A stretch of 64,000 nucleotides of DNA from Streptococcus parasanguinis (GTDB lineage Bacteria > Bacillota > Bacilli > Lactobacillales > Streptococcaceae): the NCBI GenBank assembly GCA_905188195.1, contig CAJJKY010000001.1, positions 194,082 to 258,081 of the forward strand. Reading direction: 5' to 3'. Position numbers and translations under genes: made by a program. Positions 39,434 through 48,634 of this stretch are shown in pieces (position 1 is the stretch's first letter; each line of letters starts with the position of its first letter). The notes below the pieces were generated by a model. The model saw only the letters and a list, made by a program, of their open reading frames with translations, was not told where the DNA came from and did no database searches.

Positions 39434-40456
39434 ATGGCAGTTCAAATGGAATACGAAAAAGACGTTAAAGTTGCAGCATTAAACGGTAAGAAAATTGCTG
39501 TGATCGGTTATGGTTCACAAGGACATGCGCATGCACAAAACTTGCGTGACTCAGGTCATGATGTCATCATCGGTGTACGTCCAGGTAAATCATTCGATAA
39601 AGCAAAAGAAGATGGTTTTGATACCTATACAGTAGCAGAAGCAACTAAATTGGCAGACGTGATCATGATTTTGGCTCCGGATGAAATCCAACAAGAATTG
39701 TACGAAACTGAAATTGCGCCAAATCTTGAAGCGGGTAATGCTGTTGGTTTTGCACACGGATTCAATATCCACTTTGAATTCATCAAAGTTCCAGCGGATG
39801 TCGATGTCTTTATGTGTGCACCGAAAGGACCAGGTCACTTGGTTCGTCGTACTTATACTGAAGGATTTGGTGTACCAGCACTTTACGCAGTCTATCAAGA
39901 TGCTACAGGTAATGCGAAAGATATCGCTATGGACTGGTGTAAAGGTGTTGGTGCGGCACGCGTTGGTCTTCTTGAAACAACCTACAAAGAAGAAACGGAA
40001 GAAGATTTGTTCGGAGAACAAGCTGTACTTTGTGGTGGTTTGACTGCCCTTATCGAAGCTGGTTTTGAAGTATTGACTGAAGCCGGTTATGCTCCAGAAT
40101 TGGCATACTTTGAAGTTCTTCACGAAATGAAATTGATTGTGGACTTGATCTACGAAGGTGGCTTCAAGAAAATGCGTCAATCAATCTCTAACACTGCTGA
40201 ATACGGTGACTATGTATCAGGCCCACGTGTAATCACTGAGCAAGTGAAAGAAAATATGAAAGCTGTTCTTGCTGACATTCAAAATGGTAACTTCGCTAAC
40301 GACTTTGTTAACGACTACAAAGCTGGACGTCCAAAATTAACTGCTTACCGTGAACAAGCTGCTAACCTTGAAATTGAAAAAGTTGGTGCTGAATTGCGTA
40401 AAGCGATGCCATTCGTTGGTCAAAACGACGATGACGCCTTCAAAATCTACAACTAA
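39434..40456 (+). CDS. ilvC: Ketol-acid reductoisomerase
   Basis: A 340-residue class I enzyme converting acetolactate to dihydroxyisovalerate with NADPH and magnesium. The Rossmann motif GYGSQGHAHAQNL lies at about residue 25. Metal-binding acidic residues fall in DLFGEQAVLCGG and EVLHEMKLIVDLIYEGG. Codon bias is strong. The ribosome site is weak (GAGA), but the start is fixed by the conserved N-terminus. A short GCCTT/AAGGC hairpin lies in the 68-base gap after ilvN. A terminator follows. Confidence 0.97.
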   Translation: MAVQMEYEKDVKVAALNGKKIAVIGYGSQGHAHAQNLRDSGHDVIIGVRPGKSFDKAKEDGFDTYTVAEATKLADVIMILAPDEIQQELYETEIAPNLEAGNAVGFAHGFNIHFEFIKVPADVDVFMCAPKGPGHLVRRTYTEGFGVPALYAVYQDATGNAKDIAMDWCKGVGAARVGLLETTYKEETEEDLFGEQAVLCGGLTALIEAGFEVLTEAGYAPELAYFEVLHEMKLIVDLIYEGGFKKMRQSISNTAEYGDYVSGPRVITEQVKENMKAVLADIQNGNFANDFVNDYKAGRPKLTAYREQAANLEIEKVGAELRKAMPFVGQNDDDAFKIYN

Positions 40457-40472
40457 TTGTCTGTAGAAGACT

Positions 40473-40505
40473 AAGCAAGTTGGGACACCCTGGCTTGCTT
40501 TTTTG
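40473..40505 (+). terminator. Terminator or attenuator between ilvC and ilvA
   Basis: AAGCAAG/CTTGCTT outer stem with inner GGG/CCC, then a T run. ilvA starts only 22 bases later, so some read-through would be needed if it has no promoter of its own. Confidence 0.8.
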
Positions 40506-40527
40506 ATCAATACACAAGAGGTATGAA

Positions 40528-41778
40528 ATGATAACAGCAAAAGATGTGGCTAAGGCCCATAAAATATTAAGAGGAGTCGTTGTTAATACGCCTCTTGAAT
40601 ACGACCACTATTTATCTGAAAAATATGGGGCAAAGATTTATTTGAAAAAAGAAAACGCCCAACGTGTTCGTTCGTTCAAGATTCGTGGAGCGTATTTTGC
40701 AATTTCTCAACTCTCAAAAGAAGAGCGGGAACGTGGTGTAGTGTGTGCTTCTGCAGGAAACCATGCGCAAGGAGTTGCTTATACTTGTAATGAAATGAAG
40801 ATTCCAGCGACCATCTTCATGCCGATTACAACACCGCAACAAAAGATCGGCCAAGTCCGATTCTTTGGTGGGGATTATGTAACAATTAAGTTGGTCGGGG
40901 ATACCTTTGATGCATCAGCAAAGGCGGCCCAAGAATTTACTCTTGCAGAAAAACGGACCTTTATTGACCCGTTTGATGATCCACACGTACAGGCTGGCCA
41001 AGGGACAGTGGCCTATGAAATTCTTGAGGAAGCTCGAAAAGAATCGATTGCCTTTGATGCTGTCCTTGTCCCTGTCGGTGGAGGAGGCCTCATTTCAGGT
41101 GTTTCTACCTATATCAAAGAAACGGATCCTCGGATTGAAGTCATTGGGGTAGAGGCCGAAGGAGCGCGCTCCATGAAGGCTGCTTTTGAAGCAGGTGGTC
41201 CCGTCAAATTGCCAGAAATCGATAAGTTTGCAGACGGGATTGCTGTGCAAAAAGTGGGACAATTGACTTATGAAGTGACCCGTCAACATGTGGAAACTTT
41301 GGTTGGGGTCGATGAAGGCTTGATTTCAGAGACTTTGATTGATCTTTATTCCAAACAAGGGATCGTAGCTGAACCAGCAGGAGCGGCCAGTGTGGCATCC
41401 CTTGAAATCTTGCGCGAATACATCAAGGGGAAAACCATTTGTTGTATTATCTCAGGTGGGAATAATGACATCAACCGTATGCCTGAGATGGAAGAACGTG
41501 CCTTGATCTACGATGGGGTCAAACACTACTTTATCGTCAATTTCCCACAACGTCCAGGGGCCCTTCGTGAATTTGTAAATGATATCTTAGGGCCAAATGA
41601 TGATATTACACGTTTTGAATACATCAAGCGTGCTAGTAAAGGAACAGGCCCTGTCTTGATTGGGGTTACTTTGGCCAATAAGCATGACTATGCAGGTTTG
41701 GTCAATCGTATTGAGCGTTTTGATCCGTCTTTCATTAACTTGAACGGAAATGAAACTCTCTATAATATGCTGGTCTGA
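40528..41778 (+). CDS. ilvA: Threonine ammonia-lyase (threonine deaminase) IlvA
   Basis: A 416-residue PLP enzyme making 2-oxobutyrate from threonine for isoleucine synthesis. The PLP lysine is in VRSFKIRGAY, the phosphate-cup glycines in PVGGGGLISG, and ASAGNHAQGVA is the substrate loop. A C-terminal ACT-like regulatory domain (about 330-416) contains YFIVNFPQRPGALREFVND. AAGAGGTATG precedes the ATG. It ends the ilvBNCA cluster at a terminator. Confidence 0.95.
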   Translation: MITAKDVAKAHKILRGVVVNTPLEYDHYLSEKYGAKIYLKKENAQRVRSFKIRGAYFAISQLSKEERERGVVCASAGNHAQGVAYTCNEMKIPATIFMPITTPQQKIGQVRFFGGDYVTIKLVGDTFDASAKAAQEFTLAEKRTFIDPFDDPHVQAGQGTVAYEILEEARKESIAFDAVLVPVGGGGLISGVSTYIKETDPRIEVIGVEAEGARSMKAAFEAGGPVKLPEIDKFADGIAVQKVGQLTYEVTRQHVETLVGVDEGLISETLIDLYSKQGIVAEPAGAASVASLEILREYIKGKTICCIISGGNNDINRMPEMEERALIYDGVKHYFIVNFPQRPGALREFVNDILGPNDDITRFEYIKRASKGTGPVLIGVTLANKHDYAGLVNRIERFDPSFINLNGNETLYNMLV

Positions 41779-41805
41779 GTATCATGCAGAAATAATCGAC
41801 TATTT

Positions 41806-41841
41806 AAGCAATATATTTTTATGGAATATATTGCTTTTTTA
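41806..41841 (+). terminator. Terminator after ilvA
   Basis: AAGCAATATA and TATATTGCTT form a perfect 10-bp stem, followed by TTTTT. Confidence 0.9.
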
Positions 41842-41888
41842 TGAAGACTTGTGATATGATATGCGTAAATTAAAAGGAGGAACTTTTT

Positions 41889-42782
41889 ATGCCTGGATTT
41901 TTTATCTTTATTTTATTCTTGCTAATGGTTGCAGGATTCATTGTGATTAGCTCACTTTATGTGGTCAAGCAACAATCCGTTGCCATCATCGAACGTTTCG
42001 GACGTTATCAAAAAATTAGCGATAGTGGCATTCATATGCGAGCGCCTTTTGGCATCGATAAAATTGCAGCACGAGTTCAATTGCGCGTCTTGCAGAGCGA
42101 GATCGTAGTTGAAACGAAAACTCAGGATAACGTATTCGTTACCATGAATGTGGCAACACAATACCGAGTGAACGAAAGCAACGTAAAGGATGCCTACTAC
42201 AAACTCATGCGTCCAGAATCACAGATTAAATCATACATTGAAGATGCTCTTCGTTCTTCTGTACCTAAGTTGACCTTGGATGAATTGTTTGAGAAAAAAG
42301 ATGAAATCGCTCTTGAAGTTCAAAAACAAGTAGCAGAAGAAATGTCAACTTATGGATATATTATTGTTAAAACCTTGATCACCAAAGTTGAGCCAGATGC
42401 TGAAGTGAAACAATCCATGAACGAGATCAATGCAGCGCAAAGAAAACGTGTGGCAGCTCAGGAATTGGCAGAAGCAGACAAGATCAAGATCGTTACTGCT
42501 GCCGAAGCTGAAGCAGAAAAAGACCGTTTGCACGGGGTTGGTATTGCCGAGCAACGGAAGGCCATTGTCGATGGATTGGCAGACTCTATTAAAGAGTTAA
42601 AAGGTGCGAATGTAGACTTGACCGAAGAACAAATCATGTCTATTCTCTTAACCAACCAGTACTTGGATACCCTAAATAATTTTGCAGATAAAGAAGGGAA
42701 TAATACGATTTTCCTACCAGCAAACCCTGATGGCGTTGAAAACATTCGTACACAAATATTATCAGCCCTGAAAGCAAAGTAA
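41889..42782 (+). CDS. SPFH/Band 7 membrane protein (stomatin-like)
   Basis: A 297-residue protein: one N-terminal membrane segment (about 3-25), an SPFH domain (about 26-180; QQSVAIIERFGRYQKISDSG, then VFVTMNVATQYRV), a long coiled-coil helix rich in Ala/Glu (AAQRKRVAAQELAEADKIKI) and a C-terminal region. Such proteins form membrane-associated oligomers. The specific role here is unknown. AAAGGAGG precedes the ATG. Monocistronic. Confidence 0.92.
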   Translation: MPGFFIFILFLLMVAGFIVISSLYVVKQQSVAIIERFGRYQKISDSGIHMRAPFGIDKIAARVQLRVLQSEIVVETKTQDNVFVTMNVATQYRVNESNVKDAYYKLMRPESQIKSYIEDALRSSVPKLTLDELFEKKDEIALEVQKQVAEEMSTYGYIIVKTLITKVEPDAEVKQSMNEINAAQRKRVAAQELAEADKIKIVTAAEAEAEKDRLHGVGIAEQRKAIVDGLADSIKELKGANVDLTEEQIMSILLTNQYLDTLNNFADKEGNNTIFLPANPDGVENIRTQILSALKAK

Positions 42783-42890
42783 ACTTTTTTTCATTTTTTA
42801 AAAAAGGTTCGTATTTTCAGCGATTTTAGTTGACAAAATGTGCAAAAAAATTTATATTAGTATTGGAAATAATAATATAGGAGAAAGATC

Positions 42891-43106
42891 ATGGCTAAAT
42901 CGAACTTTGAAAAAGTAGAATCAGTTGTTGGATGGGTACGTGATAAGAAAATTACAGGGTATCGTATCAGTAAAGAAACAAATGCCCGTGAAATGTCTAT
43001 CATTGCCTTGGCTCAAGGACGTGCAAAAGTGAAGAATATCTCGTTTGAAACTGCACTTGGATTGATTGATTTTTATGACAAAAATCATCAAAAATTCGAA
43101 GATTAA
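42891..43106 (+). CDS. Small XRE-like helix-turn-helix protein
   Basis: A 71-residue protein in which residues about 20-65 fit a helix-turn-helix of the XRE type (GYRISKETNAREMSIIALAQ, then NISFETALGLIDFY). There is no other domain. A role as a small DNA-binding regulator is inferred; its targets are unknown. TAGGAGAAAG precedes the ATG. It is bounded by a terminator at 43125 and faces the convergent glnQ-type gene. Confidence 0.7.
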   Translation: MAKSNFEKVESVVGWVRDKKITGYRISKETNAREMSIIALAQGRAKVKNISFETALGLIDFYDKNHQKFED

Positions 43107-43124
43107 TTTGTTGTTCCAATTGAA

Positions 43125-43153
43125 AACCAGAGAGTTTGCTCTCTGGTTTTTTT
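43125..43153 (+). terminator. Terminator after the HTH gene
   Basis: AACCAGAGAG, TTTG loop, CTCTCTGGTT, then TTTTT. Confidence 0.92.
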
Positions 43154-43179
43154 CGATGCCTCAAAAGCAGAAGCGGTAC

Positions 43180-43219
43180 AAAAAAACAGTTTGCTTCCAT
43201 ACTGGTAAGCAAACTGTTT
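43180..43219 (-). terminator. Terminator of the glutamine-type ABC transporter operon
   Basis: On the - strand a 13-bp perfect stem (43207-43219 with 43084+100 positions 43184-43196) is followed by a T run (A run 43180-43186 on the + strand). It lies just after the glnQ-type stop. Confidence 0.88.
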
Positions 43220-43226
43220 CAAGAGA

Positions 43227-43967
43227 TTAATGTAAGAAGCGTTGAAGGAATTCCTTGGTCCGTTCTTCTTTTGGATTGCTAAAGATTTCTTTTGGATCTC
43301 CTTGCTCAGCGATGACACCCTTGTCCATGAAGATGACCCGGCTAGAGACATCGCGGGCAAATTCCATTTCGTGGGTGACGACAATCATGGTGAGTCCTTC
43401 TTTTGCAAGGTCCTGCATGATTTTCAAGACTTCCCCAACCATTTCTGGGTCTAGTGCAGAAGTCGGTTCATCGAAGAGAATGGCATCAGGATCCATTGAG
43501 AGAGCACGTGCGATGGCGACCCGTTGCTTTTGACCACCTGAAAGTTGTTTCGGACGGGCAGCCCAATATTGAGATCCCATACCGACTTTTTCAAGATTTT
43601 CTTTGGCAACTTTCTCTGCAGTCTCACGATCACGCTTGAGGACGGTCGTTTGTGCAACGATTGTGTTTTCCAAGACGTTTAAATTTTCGAAGAGATTAAA
43701 GCTTTGGAAAACCATTCCCAATTTCTCGCGGTAGTGGGTAAGATCATACTCAGGATCAAGAACATTTTGTCCACGATAGAGAATCTCTCCAGCAGTAGGA
43801 GTCTCTAGAAGATTGATGGAGCGAAGGAAGGTTGATTTTCCGCTACCAGAGCTCCCGATGATGGAGATCACCTCTCCTTTTTCAACCGTAAGGGAAATAT
43901 CTTTCAAGACTTCATTTTGACCATAAGATTTTTTTAAATGTTGAATTTCAAGAATTTTTTCTGCCAT
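43227..43967 (-). CDS. glnQ: Polar amino acid (glutamine-type) ABC transporter ATP-binding protein
   Basis: A 246-residue ATPase of the GlnQ/HisP group. Walker A is GSSGSGKSTF (about 36-45), the signature is LSGGQKQRVAIA, Walker B is AILFDEPTSALDPE, and the switch histidine is in VVTHEMEFA. It energises the fused substrate-binding/permease protein encoded upstream; the two genes share one base at the junction (ATG after the stop). The exact substrate (glutamine, glutamate or another polar amino acid) is not certain. Confidence 0.92.
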   Translation of the reverse strand: MAEKILEIQHLKKSYGQNEVLKDISLTVEKGEVISIIGSSGSGKSTFLRSINLLETPTAGEILYRGQNVLDPEYDLTHYREKLGMVFQSFNLFENLNVLENTIVAQTTVLKRDRETAEKVAKENLEKVGMGSQYWAARPKQLSGGQKQRVAIARALSMDPDAILFDEPTSALDPEMVGEVLKIMQDLAKEGLTMIVVTHEMEFARDVSSRVIFMDKGVIAEQGDPKEIFSNPKEERTKEFLQRFLH

Positions 43968-45529
43968 TATTTCACCTCATTGACTTGCATTTGATTGGCA
44001 CCTGTAGTATAAGTATCAGAATCTAAGCGACGTTCGATGTAGCGAAGAATTCGTGTGATGGTAAAGGTGAGAGCGAAGTAAATCACAGCGATGATCGTAA
44101 AGGTTGGGAAGTATTGGTAGTTTTGAGTTGCGACCGTATTTCCTGTAAAGTAAAGTTCGACCACGGAGATAACATTCAAGACAGATGTATCCTTGATGTT
44201 AATGACAAATTCATTCCCTGTCGCTGGCAAGATATTGCGAACAACCTGTGGAAGGACGACCTTGCGCATGGTTTGTCCATGGGTCATTCCTAGAGCAGTC
44301 GCTGCTTCAAACTGACCAGTATCCACTGCTAAGATTCCTCCACGAACAATCTCGCTCATATAAGCCCCTGTATTGATCGAAACAATAAAGATGGCGGCCC
44401 AGGTACGATCCAAGGAAATGTTGAAGGCTTGGGCTGAACCGTAGAAAATAACCATGGATTGAACGATCATCGGAGTTCCTCGGAAGATTTCAATGTAGAC
44501 ATTGAGGAACCAACCAAAGAATGTTTGCAAGGCAGCGAGAGCCTTGTTTTTAGACATAGGCGCAGTCCGGAAGACACCGATCAACAAACCGATCATCAAC
44601 CCAGCAATGGTCCCTGTCATGGAGATGAGGAGGGTCATACCAGTTCCACGTAAGAACTGTGGGCCATTATCTTTCAAAATCTTCATCATTTGGCTGAAGA
44701 AAGTCTGCTCATCATCGCTAGCATCGCTGGAAGCTGGTTGCTTCTTGATCATATCATCCATGAGTTTGACTTGGTCTTCAGATGAAATTTTCGCTAGTGC
44801 CGCATTGACTTGGTCAAGTCTAGCGTCACCCTTCTTCATCCCGATAGCGATGGTCGCATCTTCTTCCCCAACTTCAAATCCTTTTTTGAATTGGATCATC
44901 TTAAATTTTGAATTAGCGGACTCAGCTGTCAAGGCTTCTGGACGCTCAGAAACATAGGCATCGATAACACCAGATTCTAAAGCTTGACGCATCTGGGCAA
45001 AATCACCCATTGCAGTTTCTTGTTTTGCACCCTTGAGTTGGGAGATGAGAGAGTAGAGGTAGACCCCTTGTTGAGAGGTGACCTTGGCATCCTTAAAGTC
45101 ATCTAGACTAGAGGCATTCGCATAGTTTCCATCTTTGCGGACCAGCATGACTGGCTCACTAGTATAGTAGCTATTAGAAAAAGCAACCTCTTTTTTGCGC
45201 TCAGTAGTAGGACTCATCCCGGCGATAATCATATCGATTTTCCCAGAAGTGAGGGCTGGAATTAGTCCGTTCCAAGATGTTTTTACGATCAGAGGTTTTT
45301 TACCTAGTCCCTCAGCAACTTTTTTGGCGATTTGAACATCGTAACCATTGGCATATTGGTTGGTGCCATCAATCTTTACGGCTCCATTTGAATCATCTTC
45401 TTGAGTCCAGTTGAAAGGAGCGTAGGCTGCTTCCATTCCGATTCGTAAATAGTCATCTGCATGAGCAACCTGTGTGATCCCCAGGCAAATGAAAAGCCCT
45501 GTTAAGAGCGCGAATAATGTTTTTTTCAT
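43967..45529 (-). CDS. Amino acid ABC transporter, fused substrate-binding protein and permease
   Basis: A 520-residue GlnPH-type fusion. The signal peptide (about 1-24, ending VAHA) precedes an SBP domain (about 26-270; YLRIGMEAAYAPFNWTQ, later SYYTSEPVMLVRK). The permease domain (about 290-505) carries the EAA loop ALGMTHGQTMRKVVLPQ. Because the binding domain is fused to the permease, no lipobox is needed. AGGAGAAA precedes the ATG. The promoter is divergent from the DUF2207 gene. Confidence 0.93.
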   Translation of the reverse strand: MKKTLFALLTGLFICLGITQVAHADDYLRIGMEAAYAPFNWTQEDDSNGAVKIDGTNQYANGYDVQIAKKVAEGLGKKPLIVKTSWNGLIPALTSGKIDMIIAGMSPTTERKKEVAFSNSYYTSEPVMLVRKDGNYANASSLDDFKDAKVTSQQGVYLYSLISQLKGAKQETAMGDFAQMRQALESGVIDAYVSERPEALTAESANSKFKMIQFKKGFEVGEEDATIAIGMKKGDARLDQVNAALAKISSEDQVKLMDDMIKKQPASSDASDDEQTFFSQMMKILKDNGPQFLRGTGMTLLISMTGTIAGLMIGLLIGVFRTAPMSKNKALAALQTFFGWFLNVYIEIFRGTPMIVQSMVIFYGSAQAFNISLDRTWAAIFIVSINTGAYMSEIVRGGILAVDTGQFEAATALGMTHGQTMRKVVLPQVVRNILPATGNEFVINIKDTSVLNVISVVELYFTGNTVATQNYQYFPTFTIIAVIYFALTFTITRILRYIERRLDSDTYTTGANQMQVNEVK

Positions 45530-45561
45530 TTTTTCTCCTCTTCCTTATTTTAACTTCTCCT

Positions 45562-45590
45562 ATTGTACAGTAAAATAGGCTGCATTTCAA
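45562..45590 (-). promoter_or_regulatory. Promoter of the GlnPH-type operon
   Basis: On the - strand: -35 TTGAAA (45585-45590), 17 bases, -10 TACAAT (45562-45567). Confidence 0.82.
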
Positions 45591-45616
45591 ACATGGTCCT
45601 CTTTTTATTTAAAAAA

Positions 45617-45625
45617 TGCTATAAT
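45617..45625 (+). promoter_or_regulatory. Extended -10 promoter of the DUF2207 gene
   Basis: TGC-TATAAT (45617-45625) without a clear -35 box. It diverges from the GlnPH-type promoter, with about 27 bases between the two promoter elements. Confidence 0.65.
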
Positions 45626-45646
45626 AATACAAAGGAGCGTGATCAA

Positions 45647-47554
45647 ATGAAAAAGTATTTGTATGTTATTTTCGCCTTTCTGGCCTGCCTTTTTGTTAGT
45701 CAGAACGTCCATGCATCTAGCCCATCTTATGATGTACTTTACTATGGTGGAACCTTGACCTTGGACACCTGGGACGACGCCACCTATGAGGAAGAACTGG
45801 TTTATTATTTCAAAGATTCTTATAGAGGGCAGTATGTTAGCCTAGGAACTGCGGGGAATATGCCACAAGGCTTTGCAATTGAGATACCGCCAAAGGTTGA
45901 GGTGGAAGGTCGTGATCTTCAAAGAGAACCCGAGATTACGAATCTAGGTGATGGCTACCGAGTGAAAATTTATAACAGTGGTGTAGCGCAAGATACAGTC
46001 AAAATAAAAGTCACATGGAAATTAAAAAATCTTCTTTATTCACACAAGGATATCTTGCAGTTGAACTGGAAACCAATTACGGATGGCGATCAGAAGGTGG
46101 ACGAAGTTCAATTTCGTGTCATTCCTAAGTTTGCACCAGCCAATGCCCAATCGGAACTGTATATCCATACAGCCTTTATGGGACCGGATGTGACTGTAAA
46201 GAAAGAAGATGGAATCTATTCTGCCACTTTCTATAACCTAGGCAAAGGAAAAGCTGTGGAGTTGTATGGTTACTGGTTGAAGTCAGACCTAACTACCTTG
46301 TATGATTCTGGTCGAAATACAGGATTGACCAAATTGGATGAATTTCACAAGAACCAAGCTAAAATTGAACAGGAAAAATACTGGACACGCATGTTTTGGA
46401 ACTGGATCTTACCAGCCTTATTGATTGCACTCTGGCTTCTTTCTCTCTTGGGTCGCAAACGGTTCAAAAAAATGATTTGGCCTGGTGTGACTTATCCGAC
46501 TGATACTCGTCTTTATGAAATTCCACAGGACATTGCACCTCTTGTCATGAGCTCGGTTGTTTATTCAGCCGAATTAGACGAGGCCTCCCCTACCAATAAA
46601 GAGAAGGCAACTCCGCCGGTGTTTACATTTGAAAAAATGCTTCAAGCTACATTGCTGGATTTGATGGATCGTGGAGTGATTGTCTACGAGCAACAAGGAA
46701 ATGAAGTCGTTTTGACCAGAAAGTCTCATGGGCATGTAGATGATTTTGAACGCTCCTTTATGAATATGGCTTTTGGGGATCAAGTTTCCTGTCCTGTTAA
46801 CCGTCTCTTTGAGAATTATAAATTTAGTGATGATGTATACAAACATGCCAAAAAAGCAGATCAAGATGCCATTCGTTCACTAGGAAGTTGGGCTCAAGGC
46901 CGCTTTGATACGGCTGTCAACCAAGTGGCCAGAGATGTTCATCGCAAGGTGGAAGATCTCCATTTGCCAAGCTACTATCGCCCTTTAGAGGCAAAAGAAG
47001 AAGCGCAAGCTAGACGAAGTCTCTTCTTTGGTTGGGCTGCTTGGTTTATCGCCCTTGGAGCAGAAATCTTTGCCATCTTTGGGATGGGTTGGTTCTCTGT
47101 TCCTTGTTTGATAGGGATCCTCATACTTTGGTTTATGCCAGTGCGCTTCAATGGTGTCTTTAAAGCCTGCCTACGAGATGGTGTTGTCAATCTTGCGGGT
47201 GCTGAGCAACGCTATTACTGGGATAGTTTTGGTCGGATGTTGAAAGAGATTGCCCACCTCAACGATGCAGAGTTGCAGTCTCTGGTCCTATGGAATCGCT
47301 TATTGGTCTATGCGGCCTTGTATGGTGTAGCTGATCAGGTCACAAAGGTCATGAAGCTTCGGAATATTCATTTAGAAAATCAAGCCTTAAACGCCTTCGT
47401 TTACACCCCGTTCTATCATGATGTGACCCACTCAAGTCATGCCATGTCTACTTATGGATCGACAGCATCGACAGCTAGTCATTTCACAGTTTCCTCTGGT
47501 AGTGGAGGAGGTTTCTCTGGCGGAGGAGGCGGAGGAGGCTTTGGTGCCTTCTAA
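45647..47554 (+). CDS. DUF2207 membrane protein with glycine-rich tail
   Basis: A 635-residue protein. A signal peptide (about 1-23, ending VHAS) precedes a large extracellular DUF2207 region (about 25-250), a membrane segment near 268-288, a cytoplasmic part, two more helices (about 480-520) and a C-terminal tail that ends in GGGFSGGGGGGGFGAF. The function of this widespread family is unknown. ATG 45647 (MKKYLYVIFAF) has AAAGGAGCG upstream; the open frame from 45563 runs through the promoter and is not used. Confidence 0.9.
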   Translation: MKKYLYVIFAFLACLFVSQNVHASSPSYDVLYYGGTLTLDTWDDATYEEELVYYFKDSYRGQYVSLGTAGNMPQGFAIEIPPKVEVEGRDLQREPEITNLGDGYRVKIYNSGVAQDTVKIKVTWKLKNLLYSHKDILQLNWKPITDGDQKVDEVQFRVIPKFAPANAQSELYIHTAFMGPDVTVKKEDGIYSATFYNLGKGKAVELYGYWLKSDLTTLYDSGRNTGLTKLDEFHKNQAKIEQEKYWTRMFWNWILPALLIALWLLSLLGRKRFKKMIWPGVTYPTDTRLYEIPQDIAPLVMSSVVYSAELDEASPTNKEKATPPVFTFEKMLQATLLDLMDRGVIVYEQQGNEVVLTRKSHGHVDDFERSFMNMAFGDQVSCPVNRLFENYKFSDDVYKHAKKADQDAIRSLGSWAQGRFDTAVNQVARDVHRKVEDLHLPSYYRPLEAKEEAQARRSLFFGWAAWFIALGAEIFAIFGMGWFSVPCLIGILILWFMPVRFNGVFKACLRDGVVNLAGAEQRYYWDSFGRMLKEIAHLNDAELQSLVLWNRLLVYAALYGVADQVTKVMKLRNIHLENQALNAFVYTPFYHDVTHSSHAMSTYGSTASTASHFTVSSGSGGGFSGGGGGGGFGAF

Positions 47555-47628
47555 GTAGCACTAAGAATGGTCTTGGTAGCTCTTTCCCTTCTAGTTTAGA
47601 AGGCCTGGTCCAGTCCATAGATTTATGA

Positions 47629-47634
47629 TATAAT
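47629..47634 (+). promoter_or_regulatory. uppP promoter (extended -10)
   Basis: TG-A-TATAAT, with TG at 47626-47627 and the hexamer at 47629-47634. No convincing -35. Confidence 0.6.
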
Positions 47635-47662
47635 AGAGCAAATGTAAGTTTAGGAGAAAAAG

Positions 47663-48499
47663 ATGTTTCTGATCGAATTAATCAAGGCGGTTCTTTTTGG
47701 GATTGTCGAGGGGATTACAGAATGGTTACCGATCTCAAGTACAGGTCACTTGATTCTGTTACAGGATTTTGTGCAGTTTAAAAATCAAGATCCAGCCTTT
47801 ATGGAGATGTTCAATGTTGTGATCCAATTGGGAGCGATCCTAGCGGTTGTGGTGATTTATTTCGATAAATTGTATCCCTTCAAACCTGGTAAATCTCCAC
47901 TAGAAGTACGTCGGACCTGGCAATTATGGGCAAAAGTTGCGGTTGCAACGCTCCCTCTTGTCTTTGTTTTTAAATTGGATGATTGGTTTGAGGCGCATTT
48001 CCACAATTCGATTTCCGTTGCGATTATGTTGATCACCTACGGGATTGCCTTTATCTATCTGGAAAGACGGGAACAAGTTGAGCCAGCAGTAACGGAATTG
48101 CATAAGTTACCTTATCGAACAGCTCTTTATATTGGACTCTTCCAAGTTTTATCGCTATTTCCAGGAACAAGCCGTTCAGGTGCTACGATTGTAGGTGGCT
48201 TGATCAATGGTGTTAGCCGTCCAGTAGTGACAGAATTTACCTTTTATTTGGGGATCCCAGCTATGTTTGGGGCTAGCCTCTTAAAGGTTGGAAAATTCGC
48301 TCTTGGTGGGCATTCACTAGCGCTGGGGCAACTCTTTATTCTACTGGTAGCGATGGGAGTGGCCTTTGTGGTCAGCATGTACGCCATCCGCTTCTTGACA
48401 GATTATGTGAAAAATCATGATTTCACCGTCTTTGGGAAATACCGGATCGTTCTTGGTTCCATCTTGCTATTGTATGGACTCTTCCGTGTTATTTTCTAA
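47663..48499 (+). CDS. uppP: Undecaprenyl-diphosphatase UppP (BacA family)
   Basis: A 278-residue integral membrane enzyme with about eight helices that recycles undecaprenyl pyrophosphate to the monophosphate needed for cell wall and polysaccharide synthesis. It carries both family signatures, VEGITEWLPISSTGH near the N-terminus and PGTSRSGATIVGG in the middle. The family confers bacitracin resistance when overexpressed. TAGGAGAAA precedes the ATG. A terminator follows at 48532. Confidence 0.96.
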   Translation: MFLIELIKAVLFGIVEGITEWLPISSTGHLILLQDFVQFKNQDPAFMEMFNVVIQLGAILAVVVIYFDKLYPFKPGKSPLEVRRTWQLWAKVAVATLPLVFVFKLDDWFEAHFHNSISVAIMLITYGIAFIYLERREQVEPAVTELHKLPYRTALYIGLFQVLSLFPGTSRSGATIVGGLINGVSRPVVTEFTFYLGIPAMFGASLLKVGKFALGGHSLALGQLFILLVAMGVAFVVSMYAIRFLTDYVKNHDFTVFGKYRIVLGSILLLYGLFRVIF

Positions 48500-48531
48500 G
48501 AGAGCGGTTGAACTCGATCAAATTATTTTTC

Positions 48532-48562
48532 GAGGTTGGAGACTTTTGTCCCGACCTCTTTT
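48532..48562 (+). terminator. Terminator after uppP, like the last third of the 180-bp repeat
   Basis: GAGGTTGG-A-GAC, TTTT loop, GTCCCGACCTC, then TTTTC. The same loop, length and layout as the terminal hairpin of the 180-bp repeat (GAGGCTAGGAC-TTTT-GTCCCAGCCTC), but without the rest of the element. Confidence 0.82.
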
Positions 48563-48577
48563 CTATGCATCCTTTTT

Positions 48578-48606
48578 TTGAATTCTATCCAATTTTTTAG
48601 TATAAT
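48578..48606 (+). promoter_or_regulatory. mecA promoter
   Basis: -35 TTGAAT (48578-48583), 17 bases, -10 TATAAT (48601-48606). Confidence 0.82.
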
Positions 48607-48634
48607 AGTAAGACTAGAAGTATGAGGTTATGCT

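Noticed and set aside
39590..40180. 196-codon open frame antisense to ilvC
   Set aside because: Composition is Phe/Cys/Ser-rich as expected from the reverse of a highly biased gene; no start signals.
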